64,000 nt of DNA, taken from assembly GCF_031844685.1 (NCBI RefSeq), contig NZ_CP134605.1:3306001-3370000 (forward strand), given 5' to 3'. Under the pieces are notes generated by a model. That model worked only from the letters and a program-made list of their open reading frames with translations. It made no database searches and was not told the DNA's origin. Both the position numbers and the translations under genes were made by a program. This stretch comes from Streptomyces sp. ITFR-21 (GTDB lineage Bacteria > Actinomycetota > Actinomycetes > Streptomycetales > Streptomycetaceae). This document shows, one piece after another, positions 1 through 10,737 of this stretch. Positions within the stretch are counted from its first letter, which is position 1, and the number at the start of each line of letters is the position of its first letter.

Positions 1-2
1 CC

Positions 3-527
3 GGCGCCCGCCGGATCGGCCTGCTCACCGGTACCAGTACGGACACCTACACCCGGCTGTCCACCACGGCGTACCTGGAGTGGTGCGAACGCGTCGGTCA
101 GGAGCCGGTCTACGAGGCGTATCCCGCCCACGACCCCTGCGCGGGCGCGGTCGCCGCCGACCGCCTGCTCGCCCGCCCGGACCGGCCGGACGCGGTGTAC
201 GGCCTGTTCGACCCCAACGGCACCGATCTGCTCGCCGCCGCCCGGCGCTACGGCCTGCGGGTTCCCGACGACCTGCTGCTGGTCTGCTGCAGCGAGAGCG
301 GCGGCTACGCGGGCACCGACCCGCCCATCACCACGCTCTCCCTGCAACCGCGCCGGATCGGCACCGCGGTGGTGCAGTTGCTCATCGACGCCATCGAGGG
401 CATCGGACCGGCGCACCCCGTCCAGCAGGTGATGCCCACCGAGCTGATCGTCCGGGCGTCCTCGCAGCGCCGGGCGCACCGCACGATGGTCAGCCCGCCG
501 CGCGGCCCCACCCGCGGGGCGGGATGA
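3..527 (+). CDS. LacI-family transcriptional regulator, C-terminal part (cut by window edge)
   Basis: The open frame enters from the left edge and ends at TGA 525-527, giving about 174 residues. They match the periplasmic-binding-protein-like effector domain of LacI/GalR regulators: the start reads ARRIGLLTG, followed by a DAVYGLFDPNG strand-turn typical of the step where a named genome is chosen by the co-regulator domain, then VPDDLLLVCCSES and a C-terminal ITTLSLQPRRIGTAVVQLL segment characteristic of LacI_3-type domains. The N-terminal helix-turn-helix is outside the window. The ligand is probably a sugar by family analogy, but nothing here identifies it. A LacI-type operator lies 12 kb away at 12445-12456 before a glycosidase; no link between the two is shown. 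Confidence 0.85.
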   Translation, partial: GARRIGLLTGTSTDTYTRLSTTAYLEWCERVGQEPVYEAYPAHDPCAGAVAADRLLARPDRPDAVYGLFDPNGTDLLAAARRYGLRVPDDLLLVCCSESGGYAGTDPPITTLSLQPRRIGTAVVQLLIDAIEGIGPAHPVQQVMPTELIVRASSQRRAHRTMVSPPRGPTRGAG

Positions 528-690
528 CACCGTCCCGCGACACCGCGATCGGCGGGGCCCGCGGTGTCGACACGCGGGGGCTAAAGGATGGTTTGTCTGA
601 ACCTTCTGAAAACCAGGTGCCTGGGTATGTCACAACGCGCCAGCGTCATTCCTATGATGGGCGGATGGCGGCGCGATCGTGGAGGGGTCG

Positions 691-1752
691 ATGACTCAGG
701 GGGCAGATCAGGGGTTCGACCCCGGATCCGGGTACGAGCCCGGTTACGAGCCCGCGCCCGGCTACGGGGCGGCGCCGGAGTTCGACCGGGTGCCCGGCGA
801 CTACCGGCCGCCGGCCGCCGAGTACGAGCCGACCAGACTGGACATCCCGGTGATGTCGGAGGACTACACGCCGACCGAGCACGATCTGCCGGTGCTCACC
901 CTGCCGGCCGAGAGCGGCGACCGTCCCGGTCCGCTCTACGTGGTCGGCGATGTGCACGGCTATCTGGCGGAGTTGCTGGGAGCGCTGCACAAGACCGGAC
1001 TGGTCGACGAGGAAGGCCACTGGTCGGCGGGCAGCGCCCGGCTGTGGTTCCTGGGCGATTTCACCGACCGCGGCCCTGACGGCATCGGCGTCATCGAACT
1101 GGTGATGCAACTGTCCGCCGAGGCCGCCGCGGCGGGCGGCTACTGCCGGGCGCTGATGGGCAATCACGAACTCCTGCTGCTCGGCGCCCACCGGTTCGGC
1201 GACGCCCCCGTCAACTCCACCGGCGGCACCGCTTCCTTCCTGGCCGCCTGGCGGCTCAACGGCGGCCAGCCCTCCGACATGGAGCGGTTGGAGGACCGCC
1301 ATCTGACCTGGATCTCCCGGCTGGACGCGGCCCACCTCACCGACGGCCACCTCCTGCTGCACTCGGACACCACCGCGTATCTGGAGTACGGCGGCAGCAT
1401 CGAGGAGATGAACGACGCGGTCACCGGCGTGCTCCAGCGCGGTGACGCCGACGAATGCTGGGATCTGTTCCGCAAGTTCACCAGGCGGTTCGCCTTCCGC
1501 GGCGACGACGGGCCCAAGGCCGCCCGGGAACTGCTGGGCGCCTACGGAGGTGTCCGGGTCGTGCACGGCCACAGCCCGATCCCGTACCTGCTCGGCGAGG
1601 TCGGCGGCGAATACGTGGCGGTGGACGGCGAAGAGCCCGCGCACGGCGTACGGGGGCCAATGGTCTACGCGGATAACCTGGCGGTCGCCATGGACGGCGG
1701 CGTCACCATGGACGGCCGGCTGCTGGTGGCCCAACTCCCGCTCGTCGGTTAG
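691..1752 (+). CDS. Metallophosphoesterase (PPP-like serine/threonine phosphatase fold)
   Basis: 353 residues. The calcineurin-like metal-site motifs appear in order: GDVHG, GDFTDRGPDG, GNHEL and, near the C terminus, VVHGHSPIP. Together they form the di-metal centre of the PPP/ApaH-type superfamily. The first 75 residues are Tyr/Pro/Glu-rich and look disordered. I chose ATG 691 over GTG 679 because GGAGG at 681-685 is correctly spaced only for the ATG. There is no signal peptide or membrane segment, so the protein is probably cytosolic. Family members hydrolyse phosphomonoesters or phosphodiesters, some on proteins; the substrate cannot be read from sequence. Confidence 0.85.
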   Translation: MTQGADQGFDPGSGYEPGYEPAPGYGAAPEFDRVPGDYRPPAAEYEPTRLDIPVMSEDYTPTEHDLPVLTLPAESGDRPGPLYVVGDVHGYLAELLGALHKTGLVDEEGHWSAGSARLWFLGDFTDRGPDGIGVIELVMQLSAEAAAAGGYCRALMGNHELLLLGAHRFGDAPVNSTGGTASFLAAWRLNGGQPSDMERLEDRHLTWISRLDAAHLTDGHLLLHSDTTAYLEYGGSIEEMNDAVTGVLQRGDADECWDLFRKFTRRFAFRGDDGPKAARELLGAYGGVRVVHGHSPIPYLLGEVGGEYVAVDGEEPAHGVRGPMVYADNLAVAMDGGVTMDGRLLVAQLPLVG

Positions 1753-1885
1753 CGGCCGTCCCGGAAGCAGCGGCCTCCACCGCGCCGTCTTTACTGATCG
1801 CACCCTGTCACGGCCTCCCGTACCGCCTTACCATCGGCAGTATCCGTAGGCCCACCGCTCTTCGGGCATCCGGCCGGCCGAGCCG

Positions 1886-1899
1886 GTTCCACGTGGAAC
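1886..1899. other. parS-type site 1
   Basis: Perfect 14-bp palindrome GTTCCACGTGGAAC, the first of seven identical copies before base 20,000. It shares the CACGTG core and GTT/AAC arms of the ParB-binding parS family. It lies in the gap before the membrane protein at 1941 and so is intergenic. Confidence 0.75.
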
Positions 1900-1940
1900 A
1901 TCCGGCCGAGCCCGGCGAGTCGGAGCATCGGGGGACGCAC

Positions 1941-2795
1941 ATGACCAGCGCTTCACACCTACTCAACGAAGACCGCCAGGACTTCGAGCATGTCCTCGAT
2001 GAGGCGCTGCGCGTCATCCTCGAGGGGCTGGAACCGGACGGCAACGGTTCCGGGCCGGCTTCCGGCGATGTCGGCCTGCCGCTCAACGCCGAGCAGCTGC
2101 GTACTCTGGCGCTCGCCGCCACCGAGCAGATCAACGCCCCCGCGGCGGCCGAGTACGCGGCGTATCTCGCGCTCCGGGGCGAGACCCGCGAAGCGGTACG
2201 GGAGGCGGCGCGGGCCCGCGACAACCGCGCGTTCGGCTACGCGGCCATGGGGGTCGCGGACCGGAGGGGATCCGGCGCGGGCATCATCCCGGTACTGGCC
2301 GTGCTCACGCCGCTGCTCGCCGGCGCCGCGGCGGTCATCTTCCTGCTGATCGGCTACGCGATGAGCGCCGTCGCGCCGGAACCGGCCATCGCGTCACCGC
2401 TGCGGACGGCGGGCTGGTTCTTCGCGGCCGTCACCGCGGCGTCCATCCTGGCTGGCGCGATCGGGCTGCTGCTGACCGCGCTGCGCGACGGCTCCCGGGC
2501 GATCCACGACGGCCCCGACTCGCTGTCGCCCGAGGTCACCCGGGCCCGGACGGCCTGGCGGGAGGCGCTGCTGTCGCTGGGGATGCTGCCGTTCCTGGAG
2601 GACGCGCTCAACGGCACCGCGGCGCCCGGTCCGCAAGCCCCCGCGCCCACTGCCCCGGCGCCGAAAATGCCGCACCTCGGCTACTCGCGGCCGGCCTTCT
2701 CCTCCCCGCAGGAGCCCCGGCCGACCACACCGCACTTCAGCTCTCCCGACTACAGCAGCCCCGACTGGGGAGGTCCGGAGCACGCCCCGGAGTAG
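1941..2795 (+). CDS. Predicted two-TM membrane protein of unknown function
   Basis: 284 residues. The soluble N-terminal region (about 1-105) is acidic and helical with a tetratricopeptide-like helix pair around AAEYAAYLALRGETREA. Two strong hydrophobic segments follow, roughly residues 112-137 (IIPVLAVLTPLLAGAAAVIF) and 155-180 (AGWFFAAVTAASILAGAIGL). The C-terminal tail from about 225 is Pro/Ser-rich and low in complexity. ATG 1941 is preferred over the frame-open ATG 1893 because GGGGGA lies at 1929-1934; the earlier start would also translate through parS site 1. I do not recognise a family. Confidence 0.75.
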   Translation: MTSASHLLNEDRQDFEHVLDEALRVILEGLEPDGNGSGPASGDVGLPLNAEQLRTLALAATEQINAPAAAEYAAYLALRGETREAVREAARARDNRAFGYAAMGVADRRGSGAGIIPVLAVLTPLLAGAAAVIFLLIGYAMSAVAPEPAIASPLRTAGWFFAAVTAASILAGAIGLLLTALRDGSRAIHDGPDSLSPEVTRARTAWREALLSLGMLPFLEDALNGTAAPGPQAPAPTAPAPKMPHLGYSRPAFSSPQEPRPTTPHFSSPDYSSPDWGGPEHAPE

Positions 2796-2886
2796 TCCGG
2801 ATGGCCGCGCCGGGTCGCCCCGGACGCGGGGCCTTGCTTGACTGCTTCCGTATCCGGTCGGAACGGGGTCAGAAAGGGAGAGGCCC

Positions 2887-3249
2887 ATGCGCCTGAGCCG
2901 CCCGCTCGCCGCCCTGTGCGCGATCGCCCCGCTCCTCCTCACCACCACGGCCTGCTCCGACTCCTCCGCCGGGCTGGTGACGGGCATCAACGACGACGCG
3001 GCCGTCAGCCAGTCGATCGCCGACCCGGTCCAGGGCAAGTGCAGCCGCTTCGCGAGCCGCGGAGTCACCTCGGTCATCAACAACACCGGCGTCGACATCG
3101 TGCTGCACCGCTCCCGCGACTGCTCCGACCCGGCGCACCAGCACGGCACGTACCTGGGCACCATGCTCTCGATCGTCGCCACCTCCGGGCAGGGGCCGTG
3201 GCGCAGCTTCACCACCGTCGGCTGGCCCCCGCCGGTCCCGCCGAACTGA
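2887..3249 (+). CDS. Small secreted lipoprotein
   Basis: 120 residues. The N terminus is a lipoprotein signal: MRLSRP, a hydrophobic stretch ALCAIAPLLL, then the lipobox-like TTTAC with the candidate lipidated Cys at residue 20. The mature part has two more Cys (C52 and C78 regions, KCSRF and RDCSD) that could form a disulfide, and a beta-rich sequence. AAGGGAG ends 6 bases before the ATG. It probably sits on the outer face of the membrane. No function is recognised. Confidence 0.7.
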   Translation: MRLSRPLAALCAIAPLLLTTTACSDSSAGLVTGINDDAAVSQSIADPVQGKCSRFASRGVTSVINNTGVDIVLHRSRDCSDPAHQHGTYLGTMLSIVATSGQGPWRSFTTVGWPPPVPPN

Positions 3250-3259
3250 ACCGCGGACG

Positions 3260-3297
3260 GCGCCGTCCCGGGGGATGCCGGTCCCCTGGGACGGCGC
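3260..3297. terminator. Hairpin terminator between lipoprotein gene and thiC
   Basis: Perfect 10-bp arms GCGCCGTCCC and GGGACGGCGC, extended inside by GGGG/CCCC. It sits between two convergent genes and can end transcripts from both sides. There is no long T tract, as is usual for high-GC actinobacteria. Confidence 0.75.
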
Positions 3298-3310
3298 TGC
3301 GGCGCCGTAC

Positions 3311-5222
<1,912 letters not shown>

Positions 5223-5290
5223 TGCAAAGGTGAGCCCACGGTACCGGCTGGGTGCGGACACACACCAGGGCGGCTTGCGGTGATCGGACG

Positions 5291-6240
5291 GTGGACTCAC
5301 CCCAGGCGGACCCGCGCGGCCACACCCACGGCCACGCCCACGGACCAGTACCCCCGGTCTCCCGGTCTCCCGGCGGCTGCGGACGGTCATCGCCGCGATG
5401 CTGCTGCCCTTCGCCGCCGCTGTGGTGGCCGGACTGCGCTACTCGGTCACCGACGTGGACCGGGGCCTGCCGCTGGCGCTGCTCGCCGGCGTCTTCGCGC
5501 TCGCCGTCGTCGTGGTCGGGAGGCCACGCGGGCTGATGGCGCTGATCGCGCTGGCGATCTCCTTCGGAGATCCTGACGCTGTTCATCCTCCCGGCGATCC
5601 TGCACGGCGACAGTCCGCTGCTGGTCGCGGTGGTGGGCGGCAGCGCCGTCATGCTCATCGCGCTCTACCTCTGACACAGGCTCAACGCGCACACCTCGGT
5701 GGCGGGCCTGGGCACCCTGTGCTCGCTGTTCCTGATCGGGGCGCCGGGCTCGGTCGTCATCGCCCGGGCCCATCTGACCGGCACCACCTCGGACGAGACC
5801 GGGCTCATCCACATTCTCCACCCGGACATCCAGATCAAGGGCGTCCTGCTCGCCGGCGTGATCATCGGTTCACTGGGTGTACTGGACGACGTGACGGTCA
5901 CCCAGACCGCCGCCGTGTGGGAGCTGAAGGACGCCGACCCGGGCGCGAACTGGCGCACGCGCTACGGGGCCGGTACGCGGATCTCGCCGCGACCACATCG
6001 CCTCGGTGGTCAACACCCTGGTGATGGCGTACGCGGGTGCAGCGTTCCCGCTGCTGCTGCTCTTCTCGATCGCGCGCGGCGGGGTGCCGAGGGTGGCGGA
6101 CAGCGGACTCGTCGCCGAGGAGATCGTCCGCACCCTGGTGGGGAGCATCGGGCTGGTGGCGTCGGTACCGCTGACCACCGTGCCGACGGCGCTGGTGGTC
6201 AGCGCCGACCGGCGCCCGCACGTATACCGGCGGCGCGGGA
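5291..6240 (+). pseudogene. YibE/F-family membrane protein, frameshifted remnant
   Basis: The pieces align in order with actinobacterial YibE/F proteins but in three different frames. The His-rich start (HTHGHAHG, frame of 5291) is shifted by an exact 8-bp tandem duplication of GGTCTCCC at 5356-5371; removing one unit restores PVSRRLRTV. The middle runs from LPFAAAVVAGL directly to RYSVTDVDRGLP, lacking the roughly 90-residue extracytoplasmic loop of the family. An extra base near 5566 shifts the frame again before ILTLFILPAIL, a TGA at 5672-5674 interrupts LYL-HRLNAHTSVA, and another shift near 5985 precedes IASVVNTLVMAYAGA. The conserved GSLGVLDDVTVTQT is still readable. The gene is surely non-functional. 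Confidence 0.9.
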
Positions 6241-6266
6241 CACCGGTTCCACCGGTCCGGTCGGCC

Positions 6267-6488
6267 CTACCAGTCCCGTCCCGACCCGGACGAGCCACCG
6301 CCGCCGGTGAACCGCTTGACCACCAGGACCAGCGCGCCCACCAGGATGAGGAACACGATCACCTTGAAGAGCAGGCCGACCACGACGCTGATCACGCTGG
6401 CGATCAGCGAGCCGAAGACGACGAGCGCGATGACCGGGACGGCCACCCACTTCACCCACCACGGCAGGCTCTTGAACAGCTTCTCCAT
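6267..6488 (-). CDS. Small two-TM membrane protein (DUF5326-like)
   Basis: 73 residues. The start LPWWVKWVAVPVIALVVFGS and a second hydrophobic stretch VVGLLFKVIVFLILVGALV are typical of a small Streptomyces membrane protein family I recognise as DUF5326-like, followed by a Gly/Ser tail. AGGAG lies 13 bases before ATG 6488, a little far. Function unknown. The gene is convergent with the remains of the YibE/F gene. Confidence 0.75.
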   Translation of the reverse strand: MEKLFKSLPWWVKWVAVPVIALVVFGSLIASVISVVVGLLFKVIVFLILVGALVLVVKRFTGGGGSSGSGRDW

Positions 6489-6626
6489 GACCGTCTCAAC
6501 ACTCCTAGGTCACCGGGCGTTCCCGGACGGCCTTCCGCCGCTTCTCCGACTGTAGGGCCGCCCACTGCCTCGCCGGAGCGCTCCGGGACCGGATACGACC
6601 CTGAGCCGCCCCCTAGTACTACAGGG

Positions 6627-6944
6627 CTAGGGCTCCGGGGGCGAGAAGACCACCAGGACCCGGAGGTCCTCGCTGATGTGGTGGAAGCGGTGGGGGGTGC
6701 CGGCCGGCACGTACACCACGCTGCCGCGGGCGACGCCCGTGGTCTCCTCCCCCACGGTGATCGCCGCCCGGCCGCTGACCACCAAATAGATCTCGTCCTG
6801 GGCGTGCGGCCCCTGCGGATCGCTCTCGCCCGCCTTGAGCGCGTACAGCCCGGCGGACATGTTCCGTTCCTTGAGGAATTGCAGGTAGGCGCCGTCGTTG
6901 GCCGCCCGCTCCGCGTCCAGGTCGTCCAGCCGGAACACCTTCAT
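6627..6944 (-). CDS. Cupin-domain protein
   Basis: 105 residues, a single cupin barrel. Motif 1 reads GPHAQDEIYLVVSGRAAITV, and motif 2 reads VYVPAGTPHRFHHI; the His, Glu and second-motif His are the usual metal ligands, although the first motif has one His instead of HxH. ATG 6944 is preceded by GAGGAG at 5-base spacing, which decides it over GTG 6950. The family covers small metalloenzymes and ligand-binding proteins; no substrate is suggested. Confidence 0.8.
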   Translation of the reverse strand: MKVFRLDDLDAERAANDGAYLQFLKERNMSAGLYALKAGESDPQGPHAQDEIYLVVSGRAAITVGEETTGVARGSVVYVPAGTPHRFHHISEDLRVLVVFSPPEP

Positions 6945-7055
6945 CGCCACTCCTCAAGCTGCCGCGGTCCCGACCGGGGCCGCTCCCGATCCCGATCCCG
7001 CTACGGTTCTGTCCGGTCTCTTGTCCCGGTGGTCGCTTCTGCGACGATCACACCC

Positions 7056-7433
7056 ATGATGAATTTCCTCGTCAAGACCCTGGCCAACGCCGGGGCCCTG
7101 GGTGTCGCGATCTGGCTGATCCCGGACATCACCCTGACCGGAGGCTCGTTCTGGGGCGAGTTTCTCGCGCTGATACTCGTCGCCCTGGTCTTCGGCCTGG
7201 TGAACTGGCTGGTGAAGCCGGTGGTCAAGCTGCTGTCCTTCCCGCTGTTCATCCTCACCCTGGGGCTGATCACCCTGGTGGTGAACGCCCTGATGCTGCT
7301 GCTGACGTCGTGGGTGGCGGGCAAAATCAGCCTGGACTTCCACGTGCACGGCTTGTGGACCGCGGTGCTCGGCGGCCTGATCGTGAGCATCGTCTCGTGG
7401 GCGCTGCACGTGGTACTCCCGGACGACGAGTGA
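7056..7433 (+). CDS. Phage-holin-family (4-TM) membrane protein
   Basis: 125 residues with four hydrophobic segments: ALGVAIWLIPDI, ALILVALVFGLVNWLV, FPLFILTLGLITLVVNALML and TAVLGGLIVSIVSWALHVVL. The NWLVKPVVKLLSFPLFILTLG segment is the hallmark of the Phage_holin_4_2 family, which in bacteria is a housekeeping membrane protein and not a lysis gene. Two consecutive ATG codons are possible (7056, 7059); no good ribosome-binding site precedes them. Its TGA overlaps the GTG of the next gene, so the two are translationally coupled. Confidence 0.85.
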   Translation: MMNFLVKTLANAGALGVAIWLIPDITLTGGSFWGEFLALILVALVFGLVNWLVKPVVKLLSFPLFILTLGLITLVVNALMLLLTSWVAGKISLDFHVHGLWTAVLGGLIVSIVSWALHVVLPDDE

Positions 7434-8587
7434 GCGCTGCGGCCGGGGGCGCACAGCACGGGGGGCCGGCGGGCGACAGCACACGCAGCGTGCACGCGGG
7501 ACGGCCGCCGGCGACCGCGTACCAGCCGTCGTTGCCGGGGCCGGTCTTTGTCTCGCACTACCACCTGCCGGGCGAGGCCGCCGGCCCGTACACGTACGGC
7601 CGCGACGAGAACCCGACCTGGGAGCGGCTGGAGCAGGCGATTTCCGAGCTGGAGGCGCCCGGCGACCCAGCGGCCCGCACGCTGGCGTTCGCCTCCGGGA
7701 TGGGCGCGATCGCCGCGGTCCTCCTGTCGCAGGTACGGGCCGGGCAGGTCGTCGTCCTGCCCTCGGACAGCTACCAGGCGACCCGTTCGCTCCAGGAGCG
7801 GCTGGAGTCGTACGGCGTCCGGGTACGGCTCGCGCCGACCGCCGGGGACGCGCAGCTCGCGGCGCTGCAAGGGGCCCGGCTGCTGTGGCTGGAGACCCCG
7901 TCCAACCCCCGACTGGAGGTGTGCGACATCCGCCGACTGGCCGACGCCGCCCACGCGGCGGGCGCCCTGGTCGCCGTCGACAACACCCTCGCCACCCCGC
8001 TCGGGCAGCGCCCGCTCGGCCTCGGCGCCGACTTCTCGGTGGCCAGCGGCACCAAGGCGCTCACCGGCCACGGCGACCTGCTGATCGGATACGTCACCGC
8101 CCGCGACGGCGAGCTCACCGCGGGAGTGCGGAAGTGGCGCAAGACGGTGGGCGCGATCCCGGGACCGATGGAGGCGTGGCTGGCGCACCGCTCGCTGGCG
8201 ACCCTCGCACTGCGGGTGGACCGGCAGGCGGCCAACGCGCTGGCACTCGCGGGCGCGCTGCTGGCCCGGCCGGAGGTGACGGGCGTACGGCATCCGGGGC
8301 TGCCGACCGACCCCGCCTATCCGGTGGCGGCGACCCAGATGTGGCGATTCGGGAGCGTGGTGTCGTTCGTGCTGCCGGACCGGTCGCACGCCGAACGCTT
8401 CCTGGCGGCGTTGCGGCTGACCGGTGAGGCCACCAGCTTCGGCAGCGTCCAGTCCACGGCCGAACGCCGGGCCCGCTGGGGCGGCGACGCGGTGGCGCCG
8501 GGCTTCATCCGCTTCTCGGTCGGCGTCGAGGACGCCGCCGACATCCTGGCCGACGTCCTGCGGGCGCTCGACGAGGCCCTTTCCTGA
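7430..8587 (+). CDS. Cystathionine gamma-lyase (Cys/Met metabolism PLP enzyme)
   Basis: 385 residues, full length for the Cys/Met-metabolism PLP family. Signatures are the start STRSVHAG, SHYHLPGEAAGPYTYGRDENPTW, FASGMGAIAAVLL, the LETPSNPRLEVCDI strand and the PLP lysine in SGTKALTGHGD. These enzymes cleave cystathionine to cysteine, 2-oxobutyrate and ammonia, or carry out related gamma-eliminations. The GTG start (7430) overlaps the upstream TGA by four bases. The product could be another gamma-family member such as methionine gamma-lyase, since specificity is hard to read. Confidence 0.88.
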   Translation: MSAAAGGAQHGGPAGDSTRSVHAGRPPATAYQPSLPGPVFVSHYHLPGEAAGPYTYGRDENPTWERLEQAISELEAPGDPAARTLAFASGMGAIAAVLLSQVRAGQVVVLPSDSYQATRSLQERLESYGVRVRLAPTAGDAQLAALQGARLLWLETPSNPRLEVCDIRRLADAAHAAGALVAVDNTLATPLGQRPLGLGADFSVASGTKALTGHGDLLIGYVTARDGELTAGVRKWRKTVGAIPGPMEAWLAHRSLATLALRVDRQAANALALAGALLARPEVTGVRHPGLPTDPAYPVAATQMWRFGSVVSFVLPDRSHAERFLAALRLTGEATSFGSVQSTAERRARWGGDAVAPGFIRFSVGVEDAADILADVLRALDEALS

Positions 8588-8770
8588 GCGGCGCGCGGAG
8601 CACCGCCCCGCGGGCGCGTGCCGAACGGTCCTGGTCCTGCCTCGGCCGATGCGCGCCGGTCGCGCCGCGCCGAGCTGAGCCCTGACCGGTGCCGGCCGAG
8701 CGCAGGCGCCTGCTCCGATTCGCCGCCACGGGCATGTTTGCCCCCGGCTTCGCCGCGGCAGATCTCCGGC

Positions 8771-9274
8771 ATGCACACGGATCCACTCTCCCGGGCCACC
8801 ACTCGCCCGGTGGTCAAGCGCACCGCCCGCGCCATCATCATCGACGGTGACCGGCTCGTCCTGATCAAACGCACCAAGCCCGGCATCGCCCCGTACTGGG
8901 TCACCCCCGGCGGCGGCGTCGAGGACGACGACCCGGGAATCCTGGCCGCGCTCCACCGGGAGATCGACGAGGAGCTCGGCGGCAAGATCACCGACCCGGT
9001 CCCGGCCTTCGTCGACACCACCGAGCACGTCGCTGGGGACGGTTCGCACGGGGTGAAGGTGCAGTTCTTCTTCGTGTGCCGGCTGGCGTCGATGGACCTC
9101 TCGCGGCGGCACGGTCCGGAGGTCGACCAGCCTCGCGGCGACTACGAAGTGGTGCGGGTGCCATTCAGCCGGATGGGCCTGGCCTCGGTGGACATCGTCC
9201 CGCTGACGCTGCGCCACTATCTGGACGCGAACATCGAGGGCGTGCTCGGACTGCTCGGCCCCGACCTGACCTGA
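8771..9274 (+). CDS. NUDIX hydrolase
   Basis: 167 residues. The Nudix helix reads GGVEDDDPGILAALHREIDEELGG, giving the REUXEEXGU part intact, while the first Glu of GX5E is Asp here. ATG 8771 begins just before the domain; the frame is open further upstream but without a start supported by a ribosome-binding site. Family members hydrolyse nucleoside diphosphates linked to another moiety; the substrate is unknown. It stands alone between the lyase and a convergent reductase. Confidence 0.85.
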   Translation: MHTDPLSRATTRPVVKRTARAIIIDGDRLVLIKRTKPGIAPYWVTPGGGVEDDDPGILAALHREIDEELGGKITDPVPAFVDTTEHVAGDGSHGVKVQFFFVCRLASMDLSRRHGPEVDQPRGDYEVVRVPFSRMGLASVDIVPLTLRHYLDANIEGVLGLLGPDLT

Positions 9275-9317
9275 TTCCGGGATTCCGGGCCGGCCGTCGC
9301 CCGCGCTGCGGCCGTCC

Positions 9318-10559
9318 TCACAGCCCGGCCGCCACCAGCGGCCCCGGCTCCACGTCGTCGTGCCGTATCCGGTGCGCCGGCATCCCGATCCCGACCAGGG
9401 TGTCCACGCCGCTGCGGACCATCCCGGGCGGTCCGGACACATACGCGTCGTACTTCTCCCAGGGCCCGTACTCCCGTACGGCGTCCGGCAGCGGCCCGGT
9501 CAGCGCGTCCGGCGGGGTGTCGGAGACCACGGTCCGGACCGACAGCCAGGAGTGCTCGCGCTGCAGGGCGAGCATGGTGTCCAGGTCGTAGAAGTCGTAC
9601 CGGTGCCGGGCGCCGTAGAAGACCTCGACATCGCGGCTGCGGCCGTGCCGGACCACGTCCTCGACCAGGGCCTTGATCGGGGCGATCCCGGTACCGCCGC
9701 CCAGGCAGAGCAGACCGTCGTCGCTGTCGTGGTCCACCGTCATCGAGCCGGCCGGCGGCCCGAGCCTGATCACGTCGCCGGGTACCGCCCGGTTGACCAG
9801 CGCGCTGCTGACCCAGCCGGCGGGTATCGCCCTGATGTGGAAGGTGAGCAGGCCGTCGTCGCGCGGCGCGGAGGCGAACGAGTACTGCCGCCACACCCGG
9901 GGCCACCAGGGCGTCTCGACGCTGGTGTACTGCCCGGCGAGGAACGGGTACGCCTGATCCGGCCGTACGGTGATCACCGCCACGTCCGCGGTACGGCGCT
10001 CGTGGCCGACCACCTCCGCGAGCCACCAGGGCGGGGCGGTCCGCTCGTCGGCCGCCGCCGCGTCGGTCATGATCCGCGAGATCGCGGTGTACGTACGCGC
10101 CCATGCGGCCGCGGTCTGCGGGGTCCACACCGGCGCGGCATAGCGGGCCAGCGCGCCGAGCAGCGCTTCGCCGACGGCCGGATAGTGCTCGGCCCGGGTG
10201 CCGTACCTGCGGTGACCGCGGCCCAGCCCCGACAGGTACTCGGTGAGGGTCCGCGGGTCGTCCAGATGCTCGGCCGCTGTGAGCAGCGCCCTCAGCAGGC
10301 GGTCCCGTTGGGCGTCCATCGCGACGGGGAACATGTCGCGCAGTTCCGGGTGCCGCACGAAGAGCAGCGCGTAGAAGTATGACGTCGCCTTGTCCGCGAC
10401 CGGCTCGATCTCCTGCAAGGTGCGCCGGATCAGAAAGGCGTCCGGCGACGGGGGCGTGTCGTCCATAGTGGGGCCGAGCGTGGCACGTCCGGCAGCCGCA
10501 TCGGACGAATAGCCGGAAGGACCCTTTTCGGGGCGGGTCGGTCGCGTACCATCCGCCAT
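9318..10559 (-). CDS. Flavohemoprotein-like globin reductase
   Basis: 413 residues from ATG 10559. The N-terminal half is a globin: the GLGRGHRRYG segment carries the probable proximal His and is followed by EHYPAVGEALLGAL, as in bacterial flavohemoglobins. The second half is a ferredoxin-NADP-reductase module with the FAD-binding RQYSFASAP and the NAD-binding GGGTGIAPIKAL. Such proteins oxidise nitric oxide or reduce oxygen species using NAD(P)H. The start is uncertain: ATG 10466, just before the globin fold, or ATG 10586, which would translate through parS site 2, are alternatives and none has a strong ribosome-binding site. Confidence 0.85.
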   Translation of the reverse strand: MADGTRPTRPEKGPSGYSSDAAAGRATLGPTMDDTPPSPDAFLIRRTLQEIEPVADKATSYFYALLFVRHPELRDMFPVAMDAQRDRLLRALLTAAEHLDDPRTLTEYLSGLGRGHRRYGTRAEHYPAVGEALLGALARYAAPVWTPQTAAAWARTYTAISRIMTDAAAADERTAPPWWLAEVVGHERRTADVAVITVRPDQAYPFLAGQYTSVETPWWPRVWRQYSFASAPRDDGLLTFHIRAIPAGWVSSALVNRAVPGDVIRLGPPAGSMTVDHDSDDGLLCLGGGTGIAPIKALVEDVVRHGRSRDVEVFYGARHRYDFYDLDTMLALQREHSWLSVRTVVSDTPPDALTGPLPDAVREYGPWEKYDAYVSGPPGMVRSGVDTLVGIGMPAHRIRHDDVEPGPLVAAGL

Positions 10560-10570
10560 CACTACATGAT

Positions 10571-10584
10571 GTTCCACGTGGAAC
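10571..10584. other. parS-type site 2
   Basis: GTTCCACGTGGAAC, identical to site 1. It lies immediately upstream of the chosen start of the globin reductase. Site 3 is 343 bp away, so these two form a pair. Confidence 0.75.
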
Positions 10585-10737
10585 ACTCAGCGTAATGATT
10601 CGGAAGGCAGGGTGTCGGCTGGCCACCGGGCGTCTCTCTCGCCAGTCCGGCGGACGCCCCCGACGGCCGTCAGGGTGGTCGGGCGCCCCGGCCGGCCGGC
10701 GGGCAGACCGCCGACCGGCCCGAACCGTGGCGCGGGG

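Noticed and set aside
652-1803. A 383-residue antisense frame over the metallophosphoesterase
   Set aside because: Unlike any family and opposite a gene with complete metal motifs.
6006-7433. A 475-residue frame joining YibE/F remains to the holin-family protein
   Set aside because: It runs through antisense of two minus-strand genes; only the last 125 residues form the real protein.
7056-7433. Phage lysis holin
   Set aside because: The four-helix holin-like family is common on bacterial chromosomes; there is no phage gene nearby.
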